Shown here one piece after another: positions 17,982 through 26,779 of a stretch of 64,000 bases of DNA. The stretch is from Paraburkholderia bannensis NBRC 103871. GTDB lineage: Bacteria; Pseudomonadota; Gammaproteobacteria; Burkholderiales; Burkholderiaceae. The stretch is from NCBI RefSeq assembly GCF_000685015.1, contig NZ_BAYA01000003.1, positions 496,001-560,000 of the forward strand, written 5' to 3'. How positions within the stretch are numbered: the first letter of the stretch is position 1; each line of letters opens with the position of its first letter. The notes beneath the pieces were generated by a model, which saw nothing but the letters and a program-made list of their open reading frames with translations, was not told where the DNA came from and ran no database searches. The position numbers and the translations under genes are program-made.

Positions 17982-18227
17982 CTACAATTATTTCTACGCT
18001 GATAACGCTGGGCGAATGAGAACCGTTGAGAATACCACTGCTCTGCTGGAGCATAGGCGAATTGACACGGCTTGTCGCGCCGAATTGCACGACATTATCA
18101 CCGAATGCCGGAAATCCCAAATAATGAGTTTCACACGCGCCGCGCGAATGGCTTGTCACGGCGGATCTGGCTCGGGCGCATCACTCACGCATCACTCACG
18201 CATCACCCGCGTTTCACCCGTGGATTG

Positions 18228-18686
18228 CTATTCGCAATCGGCCACGCTGCCGCCCCACGTTTCGAGCGACACGGCAAGAATCATCGCGCCGGAATTCAAA
18301 GGCACCTTGAAGCGGCGGGCCTGCGGCCGGAACACCGCGTCGCCGCGTTTAATGGGTTCGCCCGATAGCATGCACACGCCTGCGCGCCGCGCGGTCGCAC
18401 GTTTCCAGACCTGTTCGCGATAGCTGCAACACGTAGGGTCGCTCCACGACAAGGCAAAGGCCGCGTTGGGCAAACGCTCCTCCACTTTGACGGTGCATCG
18501 CCTGAAGGCGTCGTCGTCGCGCGCGCGGGGGTCGCGCGGCGGACAATGGGGCGCGCTCATCCGGGACGCCGGCGACGCAAGCAGGCCGCGCACCATATGC
18601 GCCCACGGGTTTTCACACGTGCCGGGCGCGCCCTTGTCGAGCGTGGCTCCCGCGTACGACGACCTGCGCGAATCCGACCTCACCAC
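18228..18686 (-). CDS. DUF3331 family protein
   Basis: A 152-residue protein with the conserved block of DUF3331: ALSWSDPTCCSYREQVW, then RRAGVCMLSGEPIKRGDAVFRP. The Cys residues (two adjacent in TCC, and CMLSG) and the phrase about a gene-product-like cysteine site suggest a small metal-binding or zinc-ribbon-like fold, which is inference. The family is common in Burkholderia and has no known function to me. The start is GTG 18686, with AGGGGAG 7 bases upstream, so it is likely translated. It is monocistronic. Confidence 0.8.
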   Translation of the reverse strand: MVRSDSRRSSYAGATLDKGAPGTCENPWAHMVRGLLASPASRMSAPHCPPRDPRARDDDAFRRCTVKVEERLPNAAFALSWSDPTCCSYREQVWKRATARRAGVCMLSGEPIKRGDAVFRPQARRFKVPLNSGAMILAVSLETWGGSVADCE

Positions 18687-19070
18687 GGCTAACTCCCCTG
18701 TTCCGAATGAACGTGAATTTCACGTGAGTCCCATTTTTAAAACGGAACGGCTTTTATCCTGCGGTTCTTATTTCAATTGGATAAAAGCTTAAACGGAAGC
18801 GCCGTTGCACGGCATTCTACGAGTGCGTGGGCAATTTGATGCTTTTGTATATCGCACTCATACCTGGGTATAAATCGATGGGCGGCGGCGACTTGAATAT
18901 TGTCGCCCGCACGGCAGCGAGTATAAGGAAAGTCCAGGGAAAGTCGCGAACGGTTGCGCCCACGCCTTGGCAACGCGAATTTTTCACTGATGTTTGCGTT
19001 GCGCCGTCATAAACCCGCAATCCACGCCTTGTAGGCTGTGAGCTCAAAAATTCACGGCCCAAAGCTTCGC
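18687..19070. promoter_or_regulatory. Divergent intergenic region with palindrome site 6
   Basis: About 380 bases between the DUF3331 gene (minus) and the CDF-like exporter (plus). It contains CATACCTGGGTATA at 18859-18872, another copy of the palindrome family. Short ORFs on both strands within it show no recognisable protein and no Shine-Dalgarno sequence. Confidence 0.5.
18859..18872. promoter_or_regulatory. Palindromic operator candidate, site 6
   Basis: CATAC-CTGG-GTATA: ATAC/GTAT arms are perfect with the 4-base centre. It lies 173 bases upstream of the DUF3331 start and about 200 bases upstream of the CDF-like gene. Confidence 0.45.
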
Positions 19071-19832
19071 ATGCAATCCGTCAGCCCGGAGTGTGACCAG
19101 GCGTCTGTGCGCGCCGCCCGTCTCAGCGCGCTCGCGAGCGCGTCGCTGCTCGCACTGCAACTCACGATCGGATGGTGTGCGGACTCGCAGGCTCTTATCG
19201 CCGACGGCGTCCATACGTTCGTGGATCTGCTCGTCGACGCGCTGCTCTTCGCTTCGCTCTTTATCGGCGCAAGGCGTCTGCGCGGCACGCCACGCGCCGT
19301 CAGCGCATGGGCCCCGGCGACGCTGTGCATGACGCTCTCGGCGCTCGCGGGCGTTGCGCTGCTGATGCAGGGGTTTGGCGCCATCTCCGATCAGGATGCG
19401 AGCGCGAGCGCCACCACGGGCGGCGCGACGCCAAGCTGGGTGCTGCTTGCGGCGCTGCCCGTCATCGCGATCCGCGAGTACACCGCACGTCGCCTCAATG
19501 CAACCGCCGAGAAGGTCGCGGACACCGACTCGCACGCCGCCAGCGTGCTGAGCGCCGGTGCGTGGCACGCCAGAATCGACGCGCTTTCGGCCTGTGCGGC
19601 GGCCATCGGCGCAGGCGGGATTCTGGCGGGCTTCGGCCACCTGGATCACATCGCCACGGTGTTGATCGGCGCCATCATGCTCGCCACGGCGATCCTGCCG
19701 AAAGACAGTCCCCTGCGCAAAGGCTTCGGCCGTCTCAAGGCGCTGGCGTCATCGATGCGCACCTTGCGCGTGACGCCCGAGGCCGACGCGGCCACCGCGG
19801 AGCCTGCTGGCCAGTCTGCCGGCGGCCAATAA
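19071..19832 (+). CDS. Cation diffusion facilitator-like membrane protein, no C-terminal domain
   Basis: A protein of about 253 residues with five to six hydrophobic segments and the two CDF metal-site signatures: SQALIADGVHTFVDLLVD in the second segment and HARIDALSACAA in the fifth. It ends shortly after the last segment (KGFGRLKALASS), so the cytoplasmic metal-binding C-terminal domain of normal CDF exporters is missing; some CDF-like proteins near magnetosome or MamM-less families also lack it. ATG 19071 is chosen; GTG 19038 is an alternative. No Shine-Dalgarno sequence is clear. Export of Fe, Mn or Zn is likely from the family, and the neighbouring Fur-controlled manganese genes fit this. 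Confidence 0.75.
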   Translation: MQSVSPECDQASVRAARLSALASASLLALQLTIGWCADSQALIADGVHTFVDLLVDALLFASLFIGARRLRGTPRAVSAWAPATLCMTLSALAGVALLMQGFGAISDQDASASATTGGATPSWVLLAALPVIAIREYTARRLNATAEKVADTDSHAASVLSAGAWHARIDALSACAAAIGAGGILAGFGHLDHIATVLIGAIMLATAILPKDSPLRKGFGRLKALASSMRTLRVTPEADAATAEPAGQSAGGQ

Positions 19833-19958
19833 CCGCTACGGCAGCGCCACGCTGCCGCTCCCTGCTCGCTCCCGAAGTGCTCACTGCGTGCTCACTGCGC
19901 GCCCACAGCGCACGCCGACATTTGCCCCAACTGCCATCCCGGGTATTCTGGCCACATC

Positions 19959-19979
19959 AAATGATAATGGTTATCATTT
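19959..19979. promoter_or_regulatory. Fur box
   Basis: A perfect 9-base inverted repeat around TGG: AAATGATAA-TGG-TTATCATTT. It matches the Fur consensus built of GATAAT/ATTATC units (established for proteobacterial Fur). It lies 60 bases upstream of the gene at 20040 and should repress that operon (small protein, MnSOD, MntH) when iron is sufficient. Confidence 0.88.
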
Positions 19980-20039
19980 ACAAAGCCAGATGACGTGGAC
20001 ACCTTGTCCGCGTAAAGGGCGCAAACAGGAGGCTCGATC

Positions 20040-20528
20040 ATGCACCACCCTGCCACGCCTGCAGCCGGCGTCACGCCCGCCAGAGACTTGAGTTTGTCCC
20101 AGTGGGAAGCCATCACGCGCCAGGCGCTGAGCACCGCGCGCGATACCGGCCCCGATGCGGCGCTCGCCGGCTACGAGCAGGCCTTGTCGATCGCGCGCCA
20201 GTTGTTCGTCGCGCCGCCGCCGGGCCGCGCCGACGATTGCGTGGCCGCTCTGGTCGTCTCGTGCCACAACCTCGCCGATCTGCACGTCGAGCACGGCGAT
20301 ACGGATACGGCCGCCACCTACCTGTGCCGCGCGCACGAATCGCTCATCGCGCTGATCCTCGACGCCGGCCGCACCGCCTCGCAGCGCGAGGCCGCGCTGC
20401 GCCATAGCCGCGAAACGCATCTCGCCCTGATCGCGCATGTGGCCCACCACGGGCCGCATCCCCTCGTCACCCGTGTCCTGCGCATGGGCTGCCTGGCGCT
20501 CAACGTCGACGGCCCGACACGGCACTGA
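20040..20528 (+). CDS. Small TPR-like protein of the Fur-controlled sodA operon
   Basis: A 162-residue cytoplasmic protein made of helical hairpins: ALAGYEQALSIARQLF, VVSCHNLADLHVEHGD and TYLCRAHESLIALIL look like degenerate TPR units. I do not recognise a characterised family. Small proteins of similar style sit between fumC and sodA in the iron-regulated fagA-fumC-orfX-sodA operon of Pseudomonas, and this one has the same position before sodA (analogy, not shown homology). It is the first gene after the Fur box, 57 bases before sodA. Confidence 0.75.
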   Translation: MHHPATPAAGVTPARDLSLSQWEAITRQALSTARDTGPDAALAGYEQALSIARQLFVAPPPGRADDCVAALVVSCHNLADLHVEHGDTDTAATYLCRAHESLIALILDAGRTASQREAALRHSRETHLALIAHVAHHGPHPLVTRVLRMGCLALNVDGPTRH

Positions 20529-20585
20529 CCCACCCGCCAAACGATCTGCACTGCAAACCATCATCCAGCCTGCAAGGAGCCTTTC

Positions 20586-21209
<624 letters not shown>

Positions 21210-21305
21210 CGTTGCACGCGCCATGAGCCATCCGGTCACGAACTACGATCAGGATGACGAAACAAATACTGCGCGCCTGACGCGTCGCGTTGCGCGGGAG
21301 GTTCG

Positions 21306-22616
21306 ATGAACTCGGTGACAGACACGGCCACGCTCTCCGGCCGCGCAACCACGGCGATCCGCGAAGTGCTGGCCGGCGGCCCGCGCGGGCCGCGTTCGCT
21401 GCTGCTGTTCGTGGGCCCTGCCGTGATCGCGTCGATTGCGTACATGGATCCCGGCAACTTTGCGACCAACATCCAGGCGGGCGCGGGGTTCGGCTACTCG
21501 CTGCTGTGGGTCGTGCTCGCGGCCAACGGCGTCGCGATGCTGCTCCAGGCGCTGTCCGCCAGGCTTGGTATCGTCACCGGGCGCAACCTCGCCGAACTGT
21601 GCCGTGAGCACTACTCGCGGCCCGCCGTCTATGCGATGTGGGCCGTGAGCGAAGTCGCGGCCATGGCGACCGATCTCGCCGAGTTCCTGGGCGGCGCGAT
21701 TGCGCTCGCGCTGCTCTGCAAGCTGCCCTTGCTCGCGGGCATGGGGATCACGGCGGCCGTCACCTATGCCATCCTGCTCTTCGAGAACAAAGGCTTCCGG
21801 CCCATGGAAATCGTGATCGGCGCGCTCGTTGCCATGATCGGCCTGTGTTATCTCGCGGAAATGTTCATCGCGCCGGTCGCGTGGAGCCAGGTGGCCCGGC
21901 ATGCAATCGTGCCGTCGCTGCCAGGCGGCGGCGCATTGATGCTTGCGGCCGGCATCGTCGGCGCGACCGTGATGCCGCACGCGATCTACCTGCACTCTGG
22001 GCTCGCGCAAAGCCGCGTCGCCAGCAGCACGGCCCGCGAGCGGCGCATGCTGATCCGTTTTTCCAACCTGGAAGTGATCGTTGCGCTGTCCATCGCCGGG
22101 ATGGTGAACATGGCGATGGTCATCATGGCCAGCGCCGCCTTTCACGCCGACCACCGGGAGGTCGCTGAAATCAGCACTGCGTATCAAACGCTCACGCCGC
22201 TGCTCGGCGCGGGCGCGGCATCGCTCTTTCTGGTTTCGCTGCTCTGCTCCGGCGTGTCCAGTTCGGTCGTCGGCACGATGGCCGGGCAGATGATCATGCA
22301 GGGCTTCGTGGGCTTGCGCATGCCGGTCTGGCTGCGCAGGCTCGTCACGATGGCGCCTGCGTTCGTCGTCGTCGCCGCAGGCGTCAATGCCACTCAGGCG
22401 CTGGTCGTCAGCCAGGTGGTGCTGTCGTTCGCGCTGCCGGTGCCGATGGTGGCCCTCGTGCGCTTCACGCGACGCCGCGACATCATGGGCGAATTCGCAA
22501 ACGGGCCGCTCACCGATGTGGCCGCGATCGCCGCGACCGTCCTCATTCTGGTCTTGAACGCCGTGCTGCTGATCGAAACCCTTGGCGTCGCGTTGCCGGG
22601 TTTCGGGGCCTGGTAA
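21306..22616 (+). CDS. mntH: Nramp-family Mn(II)/Fe(II) proton symporter
   Basis: A 436-residue inner-membrane transporter with about 11 segments. The metal-site motif DPGN in YMDPGNFATNIQAG (segment 1) and MPH in TVMPHAIYLHSG (segment 6) are both intact, as needed for Mn(II) uptake. GGGAGG lies 5 bases before ATG 21306. Third gene after the Fur box, about 95 bases behind sodA, so it supplies manganese for the adjacent Mn dismutase when iron is scarce. Convergent and only 4 bases from the DUF2325 gene. Confidence 0.95.
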   Translation: MNSVTDTATLSGRATTAIREVLAGGPRGPRSLLLFVGPAVIASIAYMDPGNFATNIQAGAGFGYSLLWVVLAANGVAMLLQALSARLGIVTGRNLAELCREHYSRPAVYAMWAVSEVAAMATDLAEFLGGAIALALLCKLPLLAGMGITAAVTYAILLFENKGFRPMEIVIGALVAMIGLCYLAEMFIAPVAWSQVARHAIVPSLPGGGALMLAAGIVGATVMPHAIYLHSGLAQSRVASSTARERRMLIRFSNLEVIVALSIAGMVNMAMVIMASAAFHADHREVAEISTAYQTLTPLLGAGAASLFLVSLLCSGVSSSVVGTMAGQMIMQGFVGLRMPVWLRRLVTMAPAFVVVAAGVNATQALVVSQVVLSFALPVPMVALVRFTRRRDIMGEFANGPLTDVAAIAATVLILVLNAVLLIETLGVALPGFGAW

Positions 22617-22620
22617 CAGG

Positions 22621-23301
22621 CTATTCTTCGGCGTCGACCGACACCCTGGCGCGCGACGCGATCACGCGATCGAGCGCGTCGGGTTGCTCGACCAGCACGC
22701 ATTGCTTGCCAGTTCGCGAGCAGTAGTCCTGCACGCGCCACCAGTCGCCGTGGCTCACGCAGCCCGCCTGGCAGATCACGAGATCGGCGTCCGCCAGCCC
22801 TGCCTGGAGCTGCCCGGCATCGGCGGCGTTCGAGCGCACCAGCCGCACGCCGCTGGCCGCAAGCGCACGCTCGCTCGCGCCGTTCTGCTGGCGATCCGGG
22901 CTGATCCACATGACGACCTTGCCGCGCGCGGTGGAAGGCGTTGCGACGTCCCGCGCCATGGTCGCCTGACGTTGCGCGCCTGCCGCGACCTTGGGCTCGC
23001 CGCGCATCAAGACCCGAACCCTGGCCTCCAGCGCCCGTACCTGCTGCGCGAGCGCGAGCCGCTTGGGCAGCCCTTCGATCGACGTCTTGACCTCGGCCAG
23101 TTCTTCCTTTGCCCACGCAAGCGCGGTCTCGCGGATCATCACCGCCGCACGCAACCGCATCGCCTGAGCCTCCAGTGCGGCGACCTTCTTCGCCTGGGCC
23201 GCGATCACCGCCGACGCGCGCCGCTGCGCCCGCCCCAGTTCGCGAACCACCGTGCCGTGCTCATCGCCCAGGTTCAACCCGTTCCAATCCGTTGCCGTCA
23301 T
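22621..23301 (-). CDS. DUF2325 domain protein
   Basis: A 226-residue protein. A coiled coil occupies about residues 15-110 (RAQRRASAVIAAQAKKVAAL). The C-terminal DUF2325 domain (about 130-226) has a Rossmann-like start KVVMWISPDRQ, a conserved cysteine segment VICQAGCVSHGDWWRV, then QDYCSRTGKQCVLVEQP. The cysteines suggest redox or metal sensing (inference); the family function is not established to my knowledge. ATG 23301 with GAGGA about 10 bases upstream is preferred to 23334. A Fur-like box lies about 50 bases upstream, so it probably responds to iron together with sodA and mntH. Confidence 0.8.
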   Translation of the reverse strand: MTATDWNGLNLGDEHGTVVRELGRAQRRASAVIAAQAKKVAALEAQAMRLRAAVMIRETALAWAKEELAEVKTSIEGLPKRLALAQQVRALEARVRVLMRGEPKVAAGAQRQATMARDVATPSTARGKVVMWISPDRQQNGASERALAASGVRLVRSNAADAGQLQAGLADADLVICQAGCVSHGDWWRVQDYCSRTGKQCVLVEQPDALDRVIASRARVSVDAEE

Positions 23302-23351
23302 TTCGAGCCATCCTCGCGGACATCCGCGCCGCACAATGCCGTCATATTAGC

Positions 23352-23365
23352 AATGATTCTCATTT
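23352..23365. promoter_or_regulatory. Fur-like box upstream of DUF2325 gene
   Basis: AATGA-TTC-TCATT with 5-base perfect arms, extended by partial matches on both sides (GCAATGATTCTCATTTAC). It is about 50 bases upstream of the DUF2325 start and resembles the core of the Fur box at 19959-19979. Confidence 0.65.
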
Positions 23366-23423
23366 ACCAGAAGCCAGACCATACAGCGAGAAGGCCCTGA
23401 CGCCGCGAACAACCCGTCATGCT

Positions 23424-23720
23424 CTACGCCGTTCTGGCGAGCTTGATCGCCCGTTCAGGGCACGCCGTCACGCAAAGGCCGCACGAGCGGCAGGCTTGCG
23501 AATTCGGTGTGTACGCAACCTTCATCCCGTGCACGCGCAGCTTCATGCGATGCCCCCAACCCAGGCCACGGTAATCCGCTTCGTCGATACGGCGGATCTC
23601 GAACACGTTCTCCGGGCAGACCTCCAGGCAGTCGCCCTTGCCTTCGCAGCGTTTCAGGTCGACGACGGGCACGATCACGCCCGGCTGCTGCTTGCACTCG
23701 ACAGGCGATGGCGCGCTCAT
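23424..23720 (-). CDS. Ferredoxin-like 2[4Fe-4S] protein
   Basis: A 98-residue electron carrier. Two clusters of cysteines: CEGKGDCLEVCPENVF near residue 25 and CRSCGLCVTACPERAI near residue 78, the first with a five-residue gap between the first two Cys (C-x5-C), the second a normal CxxCxxCxxxCP. The first cluster may therefore be 3Fe-4S or atypical. Start ATG 23720 overlaps the stop of the preceding membrane protein gene by 4 bases (ATGA). A cytoplasmic electron donor for an unknown partner; last gene of the sigma-membrane protein-ferredoxin operon. Confidence 0.85.
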   Translation of the reverse strand: MSAPSPVECKQQPGVIVPVVDLKRCEGKGDCLEVCPENVFEIRRIDEADYRGLGWGHRMKLRVHGMKVAYTPNSQACRSCGLCVTACPERAIKLARTA

Positions 23721-24031
23721 GCTTCGTCTCCGTTGCGCCGTGCGCGGCCCGCCCGCCATGCGGCCTGGAATTGCTCCCTTTCCTCAGGCGTCATCGCTTC
23801 CCACTTGCGCCAGTGGCGCCGGTAGCGCCCGCCGCCATGGCCGCGAAATCCACCGAAGAGAATCCGGCTCAACACCAGCAAACCCAGTGCGTGCGCGAAG
23901 TCGATTGCGCGAGCGCCCACGAACAACGCCGGAATCACCCAGTTCCACAGCATCATGACCACCCAACCCAATACGCCGATCGCGACGATCACAAGCAGCG
24001 CCTTGCCCGCACATCTGATTCGAAACTTCAT
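23717..24031 (-). CDS. Small membrane protein between ECF sigma and ferredoxin
   Basis: A 104-residue protein with hydrophobic segments at about residues 9-30 (ALLVIVAIGVLGWVVMMLW) and 34-57, then a basic cytoplasmic tail with HWRKWEAMTPEEREQFQAAW. No known domain recognised by eye. It lies directly after the ECF sigma gene (12 bases, with AAGGAG before ATG) and overlaps the ferredoxin gene, so an anti-sigma or sensory role is possible but unproven. Confidence 0.75.
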   Translation of the reverse strand: MKFRIRCAGKALLVIVAIGVLGWVVMMLWNWVIPALFVGARAIDFAHALGLLVLSRILFGGFRGHGGGRYRRHWRKWEAMTPEEREQFQAAWRAGRARRNGDEA

Positions 24032-24043
24032 TCGCCGACTCCT

Positions 24044-24637
24044 TTAAATATCCAGTTCGTCATAAATGGGCTGTAGCCGCGCACGCAGATGCAGCACCGC
24101 ATAGCGTTTGCGCGCCAACAGCGTATTGAGCGGCACACCGCTTTGCTCGGCCAGATCCTTGAACGAGCGCCCTTCCAGTTCGTGTGCGATAAAAACTTCG
24201 CGTTGATTCGACGGCAATTCGTCGAGCGCTTCCTGCAGGGCCTTGAGCAACAGGCTGCGCGCGTAGAGCGCCTCAGGGCCGGCGTCGTGGGCCGGCAGCG
24301 CGAGATCGAGCCGCAGGTCGCGGTGCGCTTCCTCGTCGTCCTCGTCATCGCCTCCGGCCAGCTCCGCGAGCGGCTGCTCCTTTTTCTTGCGAAAGCGATC
24401 GACGATGCGATTGCGCGCGGCACGGAACAGCCACGCGCTCGCCTGCTCGATGGGCGCGGGAAGGCGGTAGGCCTGCACGAATTCGTGGAACACGTCCTGA
24501 AGGATGTCCTCGGCATCGTCCTGGTCGCGGATGCGACGCCGGATGAAATTGACGAGCCTCGTGCGCTCACGCACCACGGTCGCGGTGATTTCGCTGTCTC
24601 GGTCGGTCATCGGGTGCGAGGTGGGTGGCGGTTCCAT
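24044..24637 (-). CDS. ECF-family RNA polymerase sigma factor
   Basis: A protein of about 197 residues with region 2 (DDAEDILQDVFHEFVQAYR and ASAWLFRAARNRIVDRFRKK, about residues 40-85), an acidic linker GGDDEDDEEAH, and region 4 (LPSNQREVFIAHELEGRSFKD, cut here, followed by GVPLNTLLARKRYAVLHLR). ATG 24637 and ATG 24610 are both possible starts; neither has a strong Shine-Dalgarno. It leads an operon with the small membrane protein and the ferredoxin. The acidic linker is unusual and may be a regulatory element. The target promoters are unknown. Confidence 0.88.
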   Translation of the reverse strand: MEPPPTSHPMTDRDSEITATVVRERTRLVNFIRRRIRDQDDAEDILQDVFHEFVQAYRLPAPIEQASAWLFRAARNRIVDRFRKKKEQPLAELAGGDDEDDEEAHRDLRLDLALPAHDAGPEALYARSLLLKALQEALDELPSNQREVFIAHELEGRSFKDLAEQSGVPLNTLLARKRYAVLHLRARLQPIYDELDI

Positions 24638-24759
24638 GCGTCTGAAGACGTTTCAGCAGCACGGATATTGTGGCTGACGCGAGAAATTTTTTTGCGGCGA
24701 TCGACCGCGACGAAACTGAATATAGGGGCAGCTTTTGGGGGCAGTTGAATCGGCGACGA

Positions 24760-25407
24760 TCAGGACAGGCTGCCGCGCAAGGCGGCGGCGAATCCTGCCA
24801 TGGCCAGCGCGAGCAGAAATCCTGCTGACAGCACCGCAATCCAGCGTTGCTGACGATGAATCACCGGATGTCTCGACGCCAGGATGTAGGCGCTCAGGAT
24901 CGAGAAATCGACGACGATCCAGAGCGCCGCCAGGATGGCCAGGCTCGCGCGCGAATCCGACGTAATGCCGATGAACTGCGGAAAGAACGCGACGAAGAAC
25001 AGAATGTCCTTGGGATTGGCAATGCCGACGAAAAAGCCCTGAAAAACAGCAGGCAAACGTGGCGACGCCGAAGTTCCAGCGTGCGCTTGCGCGGAGCCGG
25101 ACGCACCGCCAGCACGCCATTCGCCATGCAGCGTGCGGATCGCCAGCACGGAAACAAAGACGCAACCCAAAAGCTGGAGCCATGCGAGCAGGCGCTCGCT
25201 GACCAGCACCACGCCGAACACCATGAGCGTGGCCAGGCTGATCAACAGCAGGCTTGCGGCATTCGCGCCCGCAGCGGTCAGGACGCCCTGCGAGACGCCT
25301 CGCCGCGCCGCGGTGCCGACGACGAGCATCACAACCGGCCCAGGCGTGGCGATAAGCAGGACGATCGCCGCGAAATAGGCGAGCAGCAGCGTGGAATGGA
25401 GGTTCAT
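24760..25407 (-). CDS. LysE/RhtB-family exporter
   Basis: A 215-residue membrane protein with about six segments. The family signature ATPGPVVMLVVGTAARRG is at residues 21-38, and GIANPKDILFFVAFFPQF is near 130. The family exports amino acids and related metabolites (established); specificity cannot be read here. ATG 25407 matches the usual start (MNLHSTLLLAYF); the longer frame to 25551 has no support and would overlap the divergent regulator. It is paired with the divergent LysR gene, the common arrangement for LysE exporters. Confidence 0.88.
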   Translation of the reverse strand: MNLHSTLLLAYFAAIVLLIATPGPVVMLVVGTAARRGVSQGVLTAAGANAASLLLISLATLMVFGVVLVSERLLAWLQLLGCVFVSVLAIRTLHGEWRAGGASGSAQAHAGTSASPRLPAVFQGFFVGIANPKDILFFVAFFPQFIGITSDSRASLAILAALWIVVDFSILSAYILASRHPVIHRQQRWIAVLSAGFLLALAMAGFAAALRGSLS

Positions 25408-25549
25408 GAGAAAAAGTTGAGATGAATGCAGGCCTGATCCATTGGCCCTGCGGGTCTTGCCAGGGAATACGGCGCTTGAAGCTATAGTATTGCCGCACGG
25501 CATCGCCGATAAAAACGGAAAATACTGTGCGAATGCATGACTTTTACTC

Positions 25550-26485
25550 ATGTGGATGGCCGCCTTGAAGACCCAGACCCTACCCCCCGTTTATGCCCTG
25601 CGCGCGTTCGAGAGCGCTGCGCGAACCGGCTCGTTCACGCTCGCCGCAGAGGAACTGAGCCTCACGCAAAGTGCCGTGAGCAAGCATGTGAAAACGCTCG
25701 AAGCGTATTTCGGCCGCAAGCTGTTTGTCCGCCAGGGCCCGAAGCTGACGGTCACGGCGCAGGGGCAGATATTCGCCGCGGGGCTAAGACGCGGCTTTCG
25801 CCAGATCGAGGAAGCCTGCACGCTCTTTCGTACGCGTGACGACGTCCTGCGTCTCAAGGCGCCCTCGACGCTCACGATGCGCTGGTTGCTCGATGCACTC
25901 GCGGCGTTTCGCAAGACGCAACCCGCATTCGAGGTGCAGATCGCGAGCGTCTGGATGGATGTCGATACCGTCGATTTCGTCAGCGAGCCCTACGATTGCG
26001 CGATCCTGCTGGGCGGCGGCCGGTTCGGCGAACAGACGCATAACGTGAAGCTTTTCGACGAATGGCTGGTGCCGATTTGCTCGCGCGCGCTCGCACCAGC
26101 GGCGCGGGCCAATCTCGGCGCATGCGAGCTGATTCATCCTTCGCCGGATCGCCGCGACTGGCGACGCTGGCTTAAAGCAAGCGGCCACGACGCGAACGTC
26201 GATATCACCCGCGGCCAGGTGTTCGACATGCTCGAACAGGGCATGGCTGCGGCCGCCGCCGGACACGGTGTTTCAATCGGCGACCTCGCGCTCAGCGCCG
26301 GCGCGATTGCAGCGCGCCAGCTCGTCCTGCCGTTCAAGACCGCCGTGGCCAGCGGCGACGCCTATTACCTCATCAGGCCCGAAGACTCCGACAAAGCGGC
26401 GCAGGTCGAGATGCTGCAAGCGTTTTTGCAAAGCCACCTGCCCAGGCTCCGTTGGCCGGATATCGAGTTCAAGGCACTGCGCTAG
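25550..26485 (+). CDS. LysR-family regulator, GcvA-like, of the divergent exporter
   Basis: A protein of about 311 residues. The N-terminal winged HTH is [20 protein letters not shown], followed by SLTQSAVSKHVKTLE and FVRQGPKLTVTAQG; the ligand-binding domain runs from about 95. The style PPVYALRAFE is that of the GcvA subgroup. ATG 25550 or 25556 are both possible. Its position, 140 bases from the divergent LysE exporter, suggests that it activates export in response to the exported compound. Confidence 0.88.
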   Translation: MWMAALKTQTLPPVYALRAFESAARTGSFTLAAEELSLTQSAVSKHVKTLEAYFGRKLFVRQGPKLTVTAQGQIFAAGLRRGFRQIEEACTLFRTRDDVLRLKAPSTLTMRWLLDALAAFRKTQPAFEVQIASVWMDVDTVDFVSEPYDCAILLGGGRFGEQTHNVKLFDEWLVPICSRALAPAARANLGACELIHPSPDRRDWRRWLKASGHDANVDITRGQVFDMLEQGMAAAAAGHGVSIGDLALSAGAIAARQLVLPFKTAVASGDAYYLIRPEDSDKAAQVEMLQAFLQSHLPRLRWPDIEFKALR

Positions 26486-26779
26486 TGCATGAATTAATCG
26501 CAATTGAATATCAATGCATAGCGATGCGAAATGATTTTTCGCACGATTTATGCCGCACTGCATAAAAGACATCACGCTTTCATAGACCCGATATGCATGC
26601 TGACTGGCGCGATGACGCTGCCACGCGGCTCTCGCATTTTCCCCTTGCTGCGTTGCACAAGCTCGCCTATACCACTAGGGCATTCGCGAGGCAGCGGCGC
26701 ACGCGCACAAGCCTCTTCGCAGCCAGCCGGCACACCGGCCATCGAGCCGGAATGCCATTGATACGGGGGAGTCAGCATC
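26486..26779. promoter_or_regulatory. Upstream region of PHB depolymerase gene
   Basis: About 290 bases with the promoter of the depolymerase gene. It holds CCTATACCACTAGGG at 26666-26680, which has a CCTA/TAGG inverted repeat and one TATAC arm of the region-1 palindromes, but lacks the GTATA arm. Antisense and sense ORFs here are not protein-like. Confidence 0.35.

Noticed and set aside
18178..18208. Tandem CGCATCACTCA repeat upstream of the DUF3331 stop region
   Set aside because: Only about two and a half copies of 11 bases; no regular spacers, so not a CRISPR, and no evident function.
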